Assembly: GCF_026410285.1 (NCBI RefSeq)
Contig: NZ_JAPMLP010000002.1
Span: 131,501 to 195,500, forward strand
Direction: 5' to 3'
From: Sulfitobacter sp. F26169L
Lineage (GTDB): Bacteria; Pseudomonadota; Alphaproteobacteria; Rhodobacterales; Rhodobacteraceae
Length of the DNA: 64,000 nucleotides
The translations under genes and the position numbers were made by a program. The notes under the pieces were generated by a model. It searched no databases and was not told the origin of the DNA. It saw only the letters and a program-made list of their open reading frames with translations. How positions within the stretch are numbered: position 1 is the first letter of the stretch; each line of letters opens with the position of its first letter. Shown piece after piece: positions 41,506 through 49,560 of this stretch.

Positions 41506-41780
41506 GATTCTGTCATAGGATGCATCGGATTGGAGCGTGCAGGCGGCAAAAGATAACGGTTTTCAAGAACAAACGCCTGATCGACAGATTCGAATCTGAG
41601 CACACAAAAATCCAATTTTATAAAAAGCAGGCCCTGGAAATCAGAGATCGCTGCAAAAACCGTGAGGCCAATTTAACTAAAATATTACTATTTTATGTTG
41701 CCGAACCTGATGCATTTGAGTCAACGAATAATGCTCCGACCAGCGACCAACTCGCCGCCTACAGCGTCCAAATCAGGCCA

Positions 41781-41800
41781 AATACCCCAAATTGGGTATT
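41781..41800. promoter_or_regulatory. 20-bp palindrome, candidate operator
   Basis: AATACCC and GGGTATT form perfect 7-bp arms around a 6-bp centre (CAAATT). Its middle is 287-306 bp upstream of the RTX start and about 281 bp upstream of the acyltransferase start, the midpoint of the divergent region. It could bind a dimeric regulator acting on both genes. No known operator consensus was recognised. Confidence 0.45.
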
Positions 41801-42080
41801 GCACACTGCCGGTGAAATGAGGTTTCGGCTGGCGAAGGGTATTGGCACTTGCTGAATTCTCCATGAAATCAGCTGTTTTATGCACGATTGCGCCTATCGA
41901 ACCTGAAAATTTTTCTATCGTCGCGCACATTCAGTGCCAAAAAAACCACCCCGTCAGAGGAGCGCAGGTTTGCCCTGCAGCCATTCAACTGCCTATAGTC
42001 AGAGACATATGCACATTAAACCGATCTCGGCGACAAATCATTCGACGTTAAGAATTTTAAAACCACAAGAGAGATGATCC

Positions 42081-42683
42081 ATGGCCAAAGCCACCGAAAA
42101 AAGCGCAAAGAAGAAAAGCAACCCCAAGCCAAAACAAAACGGCAAAACCAAACCTGCCGCCGCGCCGGAAATGAGCGAAAAGGATGTAGCCGATAAAATC
42201 GCTACTTTGCGCAGTCAGGTGCGCGAGAGTTTCGGGAAAGTGGTCATGGCGATGATGACGCAGCCGCGTTACAAGCACCAATCCCTGGCGGACCTCACAC
42301 ATCTGGTTCTTGAGCCGCTGACCATGGACAGGATCGCCATGGCTTACGGGCGCAACGCGGATGAAGGGGCGGGCGCCCCCGATATGGCGGGCCTTGCGAT
42401 CTGGGCAAGCGTATCCGAAGAGGTGGATGTCAAAATTCGCGAGCAAATACGCGCAGGCGTATTTCCCATTCGCCTGAAGCCGAACGAGTGGACTTCAGGG
42501 ACTATCAACTGGCTGTTTGATGTCATCGCCCTTGACCAAAAGACTACCGGACAGGTCATCGCAAATTTCCGTCAGGTCGTCAAAGACGGCGAGTTGCGCC
42601 TTCATCCGATTATAACAAAACTGGTTGATGAGGATACGCTTGCAAAGATGCAGCAATCACAGACCGATATGAAAGAAAAATAG
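42081..42683 (+). CDS. HlyC-family toxin-activating lysine acyltransferase
   Basis: Predicted to transfer a fatty acyl chain from acyl-carrier protein to internal lysines of an RTX protein in the cytoplasm before secretion. The 200 residues comprise a Lys/Pro/Ala-rich extension (2-30) absent from classical HlyC, then the catalytic domain (about 48-178). Seen: the helix FGKVVMAMMTQPRYKHQSL with candidate catalytic His66, DLTHLVLEPL, GLAIWASVSEEVD (104-116), the family hallmark EWTSG (136-140) and NWLFDVIA (143-150). In HlyC the histidine is in SPLHR; here it is two positions later. The gene is divergent from the giant RTX gene, its most likely target. AGAGAG lies about 8 nt before the ATG. Confidence 0.85.
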   Translation: MAKATEKSAKKKSNPKPKQNGKTKPAAAPEMSEKDVADKIATLRSQVRESFGKVVMAMMTQPRYKHQSLADLTHLVLEPLTMDRIAMAYGRNADEGAGAPDMAGLAIWASVSEEVDVKIREQIRAGVFPIRLKPNEWTSGTINWLFDVIALDQKTTGQVIANFRQVVKDGELRLHPIITKLVDEDTLAKMQQSQTDMKEK

Positions 42684-42692
42684 CTGCGCGGC

Positions 42693-42730
42693 AGCGGGGC
42701 GTTCGAAACCAAGATTTCGGGCGCTCTGCT
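42693..42730 (+). terminator. long hairpin after the acyltransferase gene
   Basis: A 16-bp stem (42693-42708 with 42715-42730) closes a 6-nt loop 10 bp after the stop codon. Twelve Watson-Crick pairs and four G-U pairs form in plus-strand RNA, whereas the minus-strand RNA would have A-C mismatches, so it acts on plus-strand transcripts. No T-run follows, so it may protect the mRNA 3' end rather than terminate by itself. Confidence 0.45.
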
Positions 42731-42795
42731 CGCCAGTAAGTGTGTCGAAAAAAGTAGCTCAAATCCGAAGGTCCGGGAACCTGGGATGATCAGAC

Positions 42796-43155
42796 TCAGT
42801 CAACCACACGGATCAGCTTGCGCTCAAGAACCCGCAGCACCGATTTCAGATCGTGGCCCCGTTTGATCACCTGACCGTTTGCGCCAATTACCGCGTACAA
42901 CCCCTGTTTCATGCGAAGCTTGGGGCGCTTTTCAATACGGTATAGGGGATGTTCAGCCGTGCGACGGAAGACGGCGAAAACAGCAACTTCACGCAAACAC
43001 GATATGCCATAATCACGCCATTCACCTGCCGCTACCATCCGGCCATATAGGGATAGAATGACTGAAAGCTCGGTACGGTGAAATGCAACCTGCTCTGCCG
43101 GTCCGGGGTGAATACCCCCTTGGGCAAGTTTTGTCGGGATCGTAGAAATACTCAT
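42796..43155 (-). CDS. DUF2794 family protein
   Basis: A 119-residue cytoplasmic protein matching DUF2794, a small family widespread in alphaproteobacteria and of unknown function. Diagnostic stretches are FHRTELSVILSLYGRMVAAG, EWRDYGI, FRRTAEHPLYRIEKRPKL and GQVIKRGHDLKSVLRV. There is no signal peptide or membrane segment, and no strong ribosome site before the ATG at 43155. It is divergent from paaI (113 bp) and convergent with the acyltransferase gene. Confidence 0.9.
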   Translation of the reverse strand: MSISTIPTKLAQGGIHPGPAEQVAFHRTELSVILSLYGRMVAAGEWRDYGISCLREVAVFAVFRRTAEHPLYRIEKRPKLRMKQGLYAVIGANGQVIKRGHDLKSVLRVLERKLIRVVD

Positions 43156-43268
43156 ACAGCCAACATGCCCTGCTGTGTGCGCAAATCAAGAGCTAACGCT
43201 CAAAATGCTTGAATGTGTTACATATGCGGATATGGTTTGAAAAACATGAAACATATTGAGGCGACCGG

Positions 43269-43709
43269 ATGACACCACAGGCACGCGCGGCGAAGTCAGC
43301 CGAAATAATGATGGCACAAGATCCCGCCTCGCGCGAACTCGGGATGCAGATCATTGATATTGCCCCCGGCGCTGCCTCCATGACCATGCGTGTCACGCCA
43401 AAAATGCTGAACGGTCACCAGACTTGTCATGGCGGCTATATTTTTACGCTGGCTGACAGTGCGTTTGCGTTTGCATGCAACAGCTATAATCGCATGACCG
43501 TCGCCCAGCAGAACCAGATAACCTATATCGCCCCCGCCAAGGTGGACGAGCTTTTGACCGCAACAGCAACGGAAACGGCTATGGCGGGGCGTTCTGGCGT
43601 TTATGACGTGATGGTCAGCGCGGAAGACGGGCGCACGATTGCGACCATGCGGGGGCTTTCACGAACCATAAAGGGGCAATTATTCCCCGAAGAGGGAGAC
43701 ATCACATGA
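43269..43709 (+). CDS. paaI: PaaI hydroxyphenylacetyl-CoA-type thioesterase
   Basis: Hotdog-fold acyl-CoA thioesterase of 146 residues that frees CoA from ring-hydroxylated phenylacetyl-CoA dead-end products during phenylacetate degradation. Seen: GHQTCHGGYIFTLADSAFAF with HGG at 54-56 and the catalytic acid Asp63, and the following YNRM/QQNQITYIAPA strand. GAGG lies 7 nt before the ATG. Its stop overlaps the paaK start (ATGA). Confidence 0.93.
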   Translation: MTPQARAAKSAEIMMAQDPASRELGMQIIDIAPGAASMTMRVTPKMLNGHQTCHGGYIFTLADSAFAFACNSYNRMTVAQQNQITYIAPAKVDELLTATATETAMAGRSGVYDVMVSAEDGRTIATMRGLSRTIKGQLFPEEGDIT

Positions 43710-45019
43710 AGGATCTGACACCTGCGCCCGGCAGCCTTGACCCGATTGAAACCGCCAGCCGCGATGAAATCAGCGCACTGCAACTGGAACGGCTGAAGTG
43801 GTCGCTGCGCCATGCCTATGATCATGTACCGTTCTACCGGCGCAGTTTTGACATGGCAGGTGCGCACCCAGATGATCTGAAACAGCTTAGTGATCTGTCC
43901 AAATTTCCCTTCACTGTAAAAACCGACCTGCGCGACAACTATCCTTTTGGTATGTTTGCCGTCCCGCAAGAGCGTGTAAAACGAATCCATGCCTCGTCAG
44001 GTACAACAGGACAGCCAACTGTTGTCGGTTATACCGAAGGTGATCTAGCAAATTGGGGCACTGTGGTTGCGCGATCATTGCGCGCGGCGGGCATGTGTCC
44101 GGGGGACAAGCTGCACAATGCCTATGGCTATGGTCTGTTTACCGGTGGTCTGGGCATTCATCTGGGGGCGGATGCGCTGGGTCTCAGTACGATCCCGATA
44201 TCGGGGGGCATGACCCCGCGACAGGTTCGCCTGATCGAGGATTTCAAACCAAAAGGGATTACCGTCACGCCCTCTTATGCGCTGTCCATTCTGGATGAAT
44301 ACAACGCCCAAGGCATTGATCCTCGCGATTGCTCGCTTGAGGTCGGAATCTTTGGTGCCGAACCATGGACAAACGCCATGCGCAAAGAGATCGAGCAGGC
44401 TTTTGATATGCACGCGGTTGATATCTATGGATTGTCAGAGGTCATGGGCCCCGGCGTGTCGATGGAGTGTGTCGAGAGCAAGGATGGCCTGCACATCTGG
44501 GAAGACCACTTCTATCCCGAAATCATCAATCCCGAAACGGGTGAAGTTGTGGCAGATGGTGAAAAAGGCGAACTGGTGTTCACCTCGCTTACCAAGGAGG
44601 CGTTTCCCGTTATCCGCTATCGTACCCGCGATTTGACACGACTGATGGCCGGAACAGCGCGCAGTATGCGCCGGATGGAAAAGGTGACAGGGCGCAGCGA
44701 TGATATGATCATCCTGCGGGGCGTCAATGTTTTCCCCACCCAGATCGAAGAACTGTTGATGCAGGTTGACGCTCTCGGCCCCCATTTCCAGATTGAATTG
44801 TCCCGCCCCGGACGAATGGATCAGATGCAAATTTTTACAGAAGTTGCCGATAACTCAGTTGATCCCAGCTCTCGTACTGACGCCGCTGCATTCCTATCGG
44901 CTGCGATCAAGAAAACGGTTGGTATCAGTGTGAAAATCGAGGTTGGGGAATGTGGCGCCGTGCCCCGATCAGAGGGCAAGGCTGTGCGTATTCTGGACAG
45001 GCGGCCCAAAGAGGACTAG
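43706..45019 (+). CDS. paaK: phenylacetate-CoA ligase
   Basis: ATP-dependent activation of phenylacetate to phenylacetyl-CoA, the first step of the aerobic hybrid phenylacetate pathway. At 437 residues it has the standard length. Seen: the P-loop-like adenylation motif SSGTTGQPT at 97-105, YGLSEVMGPG, RYRTRDLTRL and the C-terminal GRSDDMIILRGVNVFPTQIE. It is coupled to paaI. The ring-oxygenase genes paaABCDE are not in the window, so only the ligase and thioesterase end of the pathway is present here. Its stop overlaps the convergent lipoprotein stop (CTAG). Confidence 0.96.
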   Translation: MKDLTPAPGSLDPIETASRDEISALQLERLKWSLRHAYDHVPFYRRSFDMAGAHPDDLKQLSDLSKFPFTVKTDLRDNYPFGMFAVPQERVKRIHASSGTTGQPTVVGYTEGDLANWGTVVARSLRAAGMCPGDKLHNAYGYGLFTGGLGIHLGADALGLSTIPISGGMTPRQVRLIEDFKPKGITVTPSYALSILDEYNAQGIDPRDCSLEVGIFGAEPWTNAMRKEIEQAFDMHAVDIYGLSEVMGPGVSMECVESKDGLHIWEDHFYPEIINPETGEVVADGEKGELVFTSLTKEAFPVIRYRTRDLTRLMAGTARSMRRMEKVTGRSDDMIILRGVNVFPTQIEELLMQVDALGPHFQIELSRPGRMDQMQIFTEVADNSVDPSSRTDAAAFLSAAIKKTVGISVKIEVGECGAVPRSEGKAVRILDRRPKED

Positions 45020-45288
45020 CCGCAGGTTATTGCCACGATATTGTCGATCTCGTTCAACTGAACGTTCAGCCGGTCCGGATTGTAATCTGTCGTCACAGCG
45101 TCGTTCGGGCCATATAGGCGCTTGGGCTCGGGCAGTGCCAGTGATGATGCCGCGTCCATCCCGATCAGCCCCTGATGCGCCGCTGCATTGCAGGTATCGG
45201 GGGCGTTTGCGGGTGTGCGATTTGCTGTCGGGCCTACTGCCGCTCCGCACCCCGCCAAAAGCAATCCTGCAAAAATCATATACTTCAT
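45016..45288 (-). CDS. I78-inhibitor-like lipoprotein
   Basis: A 90-residue lipoprotein. The signal peptide ends in the lipobox LLAGC with Cys14 as the lipid-modified residue, followed by Gly-Ala. The mature part resembles the peptidase inhibitor I78 family: CNAAAHQGLIG, LPEPKRLYGPNDAVTTDYNPDRLNV and a terminal ITCG, with two cysteines that could form a disulfide. Relatives inhibit serine proteases; that role here is inference. GAGGT lies 7 nt before the ATG. It is convergent with paaK and shares the CTAG at 45016-45019. Confidence 0.82.
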   Translation of the reverse strand: MKYMIFAGLLLAGCGAAVGPTANRTPANAPDTCNAAAHQGLIGMDAASSLALPEPKRLYGPNDAVTTDYNPDRLNVQLNEIDNIVAITCG

Positions 45289-45711
45289 GTGCCGTACCTC
45301 GCTAAAAATTTTCTATTTCGTTATCCGCGGTCCCATCTTTGTCTACCGCACATATACGCTTGTTACTCCGAAACCGCAGCGGCATCCAGATATCCGCCTT
45401 GCTAAGCGCTCCGGACCGTTCAGTGATAACCTATCGCAAGTGTACCGAACACAGCTATCGGGGGCTGGCGCAGCCTAATTCCCAAAAAATTTGCCAAGTC
45501 AGATATGCAGGTTTTAAACTGTCGATGATGCAGCCTTTTACGTCAACTATCCCGACTGCCACAAAAGACCGCTCTCCCTTCCGCACGCAAGTTGTCCGGT
45601 TAGCCGCCTAAAGCAGGACGGCAGTGAAACCCTGCAATGCGCAGAGTTGTTCTGATTTCCGAAACTGTTTCTGACTAGCATAGGGAACGCCTGCGAGCTA
45701 TCTGTGCCGTT
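45289..45711. other. 423-bp intergenic region, no feature seen
   Basis: Lies between the divergent lipoprotein and AEC transporter genes, so it should hold both promoters. I see no long open frame with coding character, no strong inverted repeat and no recognisable operator. Short A+T-rich stretches occur near 45303-45320 and 45481-45520. Confidence 0.5.
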
Positions 45712-46641
45712 ATGGTGGCCATCTTTCTTAAAACACTTCCCTTTTTTGCGCTGATCGGTTTGGGCTACTGGGCTGGACGCACGCGGTTTTTTACTGCCGA
45801 AGCGACAGCGTACCTTACGAAGTTCGTATTTTACTTTGCCCTATCTGCAATGCTGTTCCGGTTTTCCGCCAATCTGTCGCTGGCAGAGGTGTGGGATGCG
45901 CGGCTGGTGGCGGCATATCTTTGGGGCACTGCCTTTGTGTACGGCATCGCCACGCTGGTGTGTTACTTTCGTAAACTCAGCATCGAAACCGCCGCGATCG
46001 AAGCGCAATGCGCTGTGATCGGGAATATCGGCTTCCTTGGCGTGCCGATGCTGGTCCTGTTGCTGGGGCCGGAGGCGATTGGCCCTGTTATGCTGGCGCT
46101 TGCGGTTGATCTGATCGTATTTGCGTCCTTGATCGTGATCCTGATTACCGGATCAAGGGATGGCCGGATGAGCGTTGCAATCCTGCGCACTGTCGGGTTG
46201 GGCCTGGTCAAAAACCCGATGATTGTTGCCATCACGCTGGGGCTGTTGTGGTCTGGCCTGAAAATTCCGATCCCCGAACCGATGAACGAATTTCTGGCCC
46301 TTCTGGGCGCTGCCGCCACACCAGGGGCGTTGTTTGCTATTGGTGCGTCACTTGCATCCAAATCGGCCGAGCGGCTGTCGATTGCCGGTTGGCTCAGCTT
46401 TTGCAAATTGGTGCTGCATCCCCTTTTTGTCGCCTTCGCGTGTTTCGCGCTGTTCAAGGTCGAGCCTTATCAGGCCACTGTTATCATTTCAGCAGCGGCG
46501 CTGCCTGTTGCTGGTAATGTGTATATTCTGGCGCAACACTACGGCGTGTCGCCGCAACGCGTTTCGGCAGCGATCCTTGTTTCAACCGCGTTCAGCATTG
46601 TAACGGTCAGCATGTGGATCGGCTGGTTGACGGGCGCGTAA
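45712..46641 (+). CDS. AEC family (auxin efflux carrier/malonate-type) transporter
   Basis: Inner-membrane carrier of 309 residues with about ten hydrophobic segments, the AEC/bile-acid-arsenite fold. Typical features are the N-terminal LPFFALIGLGYWAGR, the IGNIGFLGVPML segment with conserved Gly, Asn and Pro, and the C-terminal PVAGNVYILAQHYGV. Bacterial relatives move malonate, malate or other small acids; the substrate here is unknown. There is no clear ribosome site before the ATG at 45712. It is transcribed toward fghA, 67 bp downstream. Confidence 0.88.
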   Translation: MVAIFLKTLPFFALIGLGYWAGRTRFFTAEATAYLTKFVFYFALSAMLFRFSANLSLAEVWDARLVAAYLWGTAFVYGIATLVCYFRKLSIETAAIEAQCAVIGNIGFLGVPMLVLLLGPEAIGPVMLALAVDLIVFASLIVILITGSRDGRMSVAILRTVGLGLVKNPMIVAITLGLLWSGLKIPIPEPMNEFLALLGAAATPGALFAIGASLASKSAERLSIAGWLSFCKLVLHPLFVAFACFALFKVEPYQATVIISAAALPVAGNVYILAQHYGVSPQRVSAAILVSTAFSIVTVSMWIGWLTGA

Positions 46642-46708
46642 AATAAACACCCCCTTGCCCCGCGCGCCTGTGCTGGGTAGCCATAGGTAACCCCGAAAAG
46701 GAGCCCCC

Positions 46709-47542
46709 ATGGAAACGCTTTCATCCAACGCCTGCTTTGGCGGCACGCAACACGTCATCAAACACGCATCCACCAGCTGCGCCTGCGACATGACATTCGC
46801 ATTGTTCCTCCCCGAGGAGGCAAAAGACGGCCCGGTGCCGGTGCTGTGGTTTCTTTCGGGCCTGACCTGCACACATGAAAACGCCATGGTGAAGGCCGGC
46901 GCGCAAGCATGGGCCGCCGATCAGGGCATCGCACTGGTGTTCCCCGATACCTCGCCGCGCGGCGAAGGTGTGGCGAACGACGACGCCTATGATCTGGGCC
47001 AAGGGGCGGGTTTTTATGTGAACGCCACCCAAGACCCGTGGAAACCGCACTTCCAGATGTGGAGCTATATTGCCGATGAATTGCCAGCCTTGCTGGGCGA
47101 GCATTTTCCGCTTGATATGACCCGCCAGTCGATCACCGGCCATTCGATGGGCGGTCACGGCGCATTGACCCTTGCGATGTCCCTGCCCGGGCGGTTTATG
47201 TCGGCATCTGCCTTCGCACCCATCGCCCACCCCACCGCGAGCGATTGGGGCCGCAAACAGATGAGCGCTTATCTGGGCAGTGACGAAAGCACTTGGGTCG
47301 CGCATGATTCAACTCTTTTGATGCAGGAAAAAGGGTTCGACGGACCGATCCTGATTGATCAGGGCACTGACGACCAGTTCCTCGATCTGCTGCAACCCGA
47401 AGCGCTGAGCGCGGCCATGGCCAAACGCCGCCAGAACGGCACGTTCCGTATGCAGCCGGGATATGATCACAGCTATTTCTTCATCGCGACATTTATGGAA
47501 GATCATATCACTTTCCATGCTGACGCGCTGTGGTCTGCATGA
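46709..47542 (+). CDS. fghA: S-formylglutathione hydrolase
   Basis: Serine esterase of 277 residues that hydrolyses S-formylglutathione to formate and glutathione in glutathione-dependent formaldehyde oxidation. The catalytic triad is visible: Ser146 in GHSMGGHGA, Asp221/Asp222 in [10 protein letters not shown] and His254 in GYDHSYFF. The family stretch [12 protein letters not shown] is intact. AAGGAG lies 5 nt before the ATG. The formaldehyde dehydrogenase partner is not adjacent. The stop overlaps the YaiI/DUF188 start (ATGA). Confidence 0.95.
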   Translation: METLSSNACFGGTQHVIKHASTSCACDMTFALFLPEEAKDGPVPVLWFLSGLTCTHENAMVKAGAQAWAADQGIALVFPDTSPRGEGVANDDAYDLGQGAGFYVNATQDPWKPHFQMWSYIADELPALLGEHFPLDMTRQSITGHSMGGHGALTLAMSLPGRFMSASAFAPIAHPTASDWGRKQMSAYLGSDESTWVAHDSTLLMQEKGFDGPILIDQGTDDQFLDLLQPEALSAAMAKRRQNGTFRMQPGYDHSYFFIATFMEDHITFHADALWSA

Positions 47543-47994
47543 CAGCAGTCTATATAGATGCGGATGCCTGCCCTGTAAAAGAAGAAGCAGAGCGGGTTAT
47601 CACGCGCCACAAAATCAGGATGTATGTCGTTTCAAACGGGGGCCTGCGGCCCTCGCAAAACCCTTATGTAGAGACTGTTATCGTCCCTGATGGCCCTGAT
47701 GTGGCCGATATGTGGATCGCTGATCGCGCAGGGCGCGGGGATGTGGTGGTAACGGGCGATATCCCGCTGGCCGCAAAATGCGTCGAAGCGGGTGCGAAGG
47801 TGATCAAACACAACGGTGAAGCGCTGACGCAGGCAAACATCGGCAATGTGCTAGCCACCCGTGATCTGATGACCGATCTGCGCGCCGCTGATCCGTTCCG
47901 CCAGGGCGGTGGTAAAGGTTTTACAAAAGCCGACCGCTCGCGCTTTCTTGAGGCTTTGGAGCGTGAAATACGCGCAGCGCAGAAGCTGCAATAA
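47539..47994 (+). CDS. YaiI/YqxD family (DUF188) protein
   Basis: A 151-residue member of the UPF0178 (YaiI/YqxD) family, related to PIN-like nuclease folds and of unproven function. Diagnostic: [13 protein letters not shown] at the N-terminus, [17 protein letters not shown] and the C-terminal [16 protein letters not shown]. The start is placed at the ATG overlapping the fghA stop rather than the in-frame ATG 9 nt upstream. It is followed after 28 bp by the HAD hydrolase. Confidence 0.92.
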   Translation: MTAVYIDADACPVKEEAERVITRHKIRMYVVSNGGLRPSQNPYVETVIVPDGPDVADMWIADRAGRGDVVVTGDIPLAAKCVEAGAKVIKHNGEALTQANIGNVLATRDLMTDLRAADPFRQGGGKGFTKADRSRFLEALEREIRAAQKLQ

Positions 47995-48022
47995 ACTCGG
48001 CTCTTGTCGAAAAGGCACGGAT

Positions 48023-48643
48023 ATGACCCCCACCGCAGTGATCTTCGACATCGGCAATGTTCTGATCGAATGGCAGCCAGAGCGCTTTTTCGACGCTGAA
48101 ATCGGCGAGGAGCGCCGCCGCGCCATGTTCGCCAACGTCGACCTGCACGGCATGAATGATCGCGTGGACACGGGCGAGAATTTTACCACCGTTATCACGC
48201 AAACCGCCAAGAAAAACCCGCAATGGGCAGATGAAATCATGCTGTGGCATGACCGATGGCTCGACATGGCATCACCCGCCATTGATCATTCTGTGCGGTT
48301 GATGAAGGCACTTCAGGTCAAAGGCGTGCCGGTGTTTTCCCTGACCAACTTTGGCATCCAGACCTATGAAATCGCTGCGCGGAAATACGGTTTCCTGCAC
48401 GAATTCGACCGTGATTTCATCTCTGGTCATATGGGCGTGATCAAGCCTGACCCGCTTATCTATGAAATGCTTGAGCAGACTTCGGGTCTGTCCGGTGGTA
48501 ATTTGCTGTTCACCGATGACCGCACCGACAATATCGCCGCAGCAGAGGCGCGGGGTTGGCAGACACATCTTTTTGAAAGCCCCAAGGGCTGGGCCGACAG
48601 GCTGGTCGCCGCAGGGCTGTTAACCCAAGAGGACGCACAATGA
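48023..48643 (+). CDS. HAD-IA family hydrolase (YihX-like)
   Basis: Haloacid dehalogenase-like hydrolase of 206 residues, probably a phosphatase. Motif I is FDIGNVL with nucleophile Asp9 (the usual second Asp is Gly, as in the dehalogenase/YihX-like branch). Motif II is the Thr in SLTNFG, motif III the Lys in GVIKPDP, and motif IV the TDDRTDN acid cluster. The cap domain lies between motifs I and II. The start is at the ATG at 48023, because upstream codons would enter the DUF188 gene. The stop overlaps the next gene by ATGA. Confidence 0.92.
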   Translation: MTPTAVIFDIGNVLIEWQPERFFDAEIGEERRRAMFANVDLHGMNDRVDTGENFTTVITQTAKKNPQWADEIMLWHDRWLDMASPAIDHSVRLMKALQVKGVPVFSLTNFGIQTYEIAARKYGFLHEFDRDFISGHMGVIKPDPLIYEMLEQTSGLSGGNLLFTDDRTDNIAAAEARGWQTHLFESPKGWADRLVAAGLLTQEDAQ

Positions 48644-49560
48644 CCTCCATTCCTTTCATCTCCTTCGAGGCAGGCGAGAAACTGCTGGACTGGATAGCCC
48701 TGACCGACGCGATGGCGGCGGGTCACACACTGGCCAAGGCCGAGATTGGTGATACCTTTCTGTATCGCGATCCCGACACATTGCTAAGCCGCGCCGCGTG
48801 GATTGACGGTATGGGTGTGGCGGTGAAATCGGCCACGATCTTTCCCGACAATGCCGCGCGCGGCATCCCCACCATCAACGGCGGGGTCAGCCTGTATTCA
48901 GACACGGATGGGACGCTGGAGGCGATTATCGATTTTCATCTTGTGACCAAATGGAAAACCGCTGGCGATAGTCTGCTCGCGGCCCGCCGTCTGGCGCGAC
49001 CGGATGCAAAGCGTATTCTGCTGGTGGGCGCGGGAACGGTCGCAAAATCATTGCACGCCGCCTACAGCGCGGCGTTCCCTGATGCCACTTTCACCGTCTG
49101 GAGCAGAACCCGCGCCAGTGCAGAGGCTATGGCGGCGGATTTGCCTGCCCTCGCGATTGCAGATGGTCTTGAGGCCGCGGTTGGGCAAGCCGACATTATC
49201 GGCAGTGCCACGATGACAACCGAACCTCTTATCAAAGGAGCATGGCTGCAAGCGGGCCAGCATCTTGATCTGATTGGCGCCTATCGCCCTGACATGCGCG
49301 AGGTGGACGACGCGGCGCTGCAACGCGCGCGCCTGTTTGTCGACAGTATCGACACCACCGCAGACCACATCGGCGAGATCAAAATTCCGCTGGAGTCGGG
49401 CGCCATCACCCGCGATCATATCATCGCAGACTTCTACAATCTCGACGCGTTCAGCCGCCGCTCTGATGATGAAATTACCATCTGCAAAAACGGCGGGGGC
49501 GCGCATCTGGATTTGATGACCAGCCGTTATATTCTTGAGCAGTGGCGCGCAGCTGGATGA
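48640..49560 (+). CDS. ornithine cyclodeaminase/mu-crystallin family protein
   Basis: NAD(P)-dependent enzyme of 306 residues. The Rossmann motif is LLVGAGTVAKSLHAA, with the following ATFTVWSRTRASAEA strand. The substrate-side segments are AVKSATIFPDNAARGIPTIN and the C-terminal TICKNGGGAHLDL. Family members deaminate ornithine or alanine, or reduce cyclic imines such as pyrroline-2-carboxylate; sequence alone does not decide. It is coupled on both sides by ATGA to the HAD hydrolase and the alpha/beta hydrolase. Confidence 0.9.
   Translation: MTSIPFISFEAGEKLLDWIALTDAMAAGHTLAKAEIGDTFLYRDPDTLLSRAAWIDGMGVAVKSATIFPDNAARGIPTINGGVSLYSDTDGTLEAIIDFHLVTKWKTAGDSLLAARRLARPDAKRILLVGAGTVAKSLHAAYSAAFPDATFTVWSRTRASAEAMAADLPALAIADGLEAAVGQADIIGSATMTTEPLIKGAWLQAGQHLDLIGAYRPDMREVDDAALQRARLFVDSIDTTADHIGEIKIPLESGAITRDHIIADFYNLDAFSRRSDDEITICKNGGGAHLDLMTSRYILEQWRAAG

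Larger units (their letters stand above)
41495..42080. promoter_or_regulatory. 586-bp divergent control region between RTX gene and acyltransferase
   Basis: No gene is seen here. The part nearest the RTX gene is markedly A+T-rich for this genome (about 41610-41700, with TTTATAAAAA and AACTAAAATATTACTATTTTATG), as expected for promoters or nucleoid-protein sites. The GGAG for the RTX start is at 41502-41505. A perfect-armed 20-bp palindrome sits in the middle (41781-41800). A second A+T-rich patch (about 42046-42065) precedes the acyltransferase. The layout suggests joint control of the two genes (inference). Confidence 0.6.

Noticed and set aside
40250-41518. 422-codon open frame on the plus strand opposite the N-terminal RTX block
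   Set aside because: It is the antisense image of 27-bp RTX repeats; codon use follows the repeat, there is no start signal or family resemblance.
41690-41724. Sigma-70 promoter for the RTX gene (TTGACT at 41719-41724 and TAAAAT near 41690, minus strand)
   Set aside because: The spacing of about 23 nt is outside the usual 16-18, and no better pair was found.
45016-45288. FrpD-like lipoprotein partner of the FrpC-type module
   Set aside because: It is much shorter than FrpD and its mature part fits the I78 inhibitor pattern instead.
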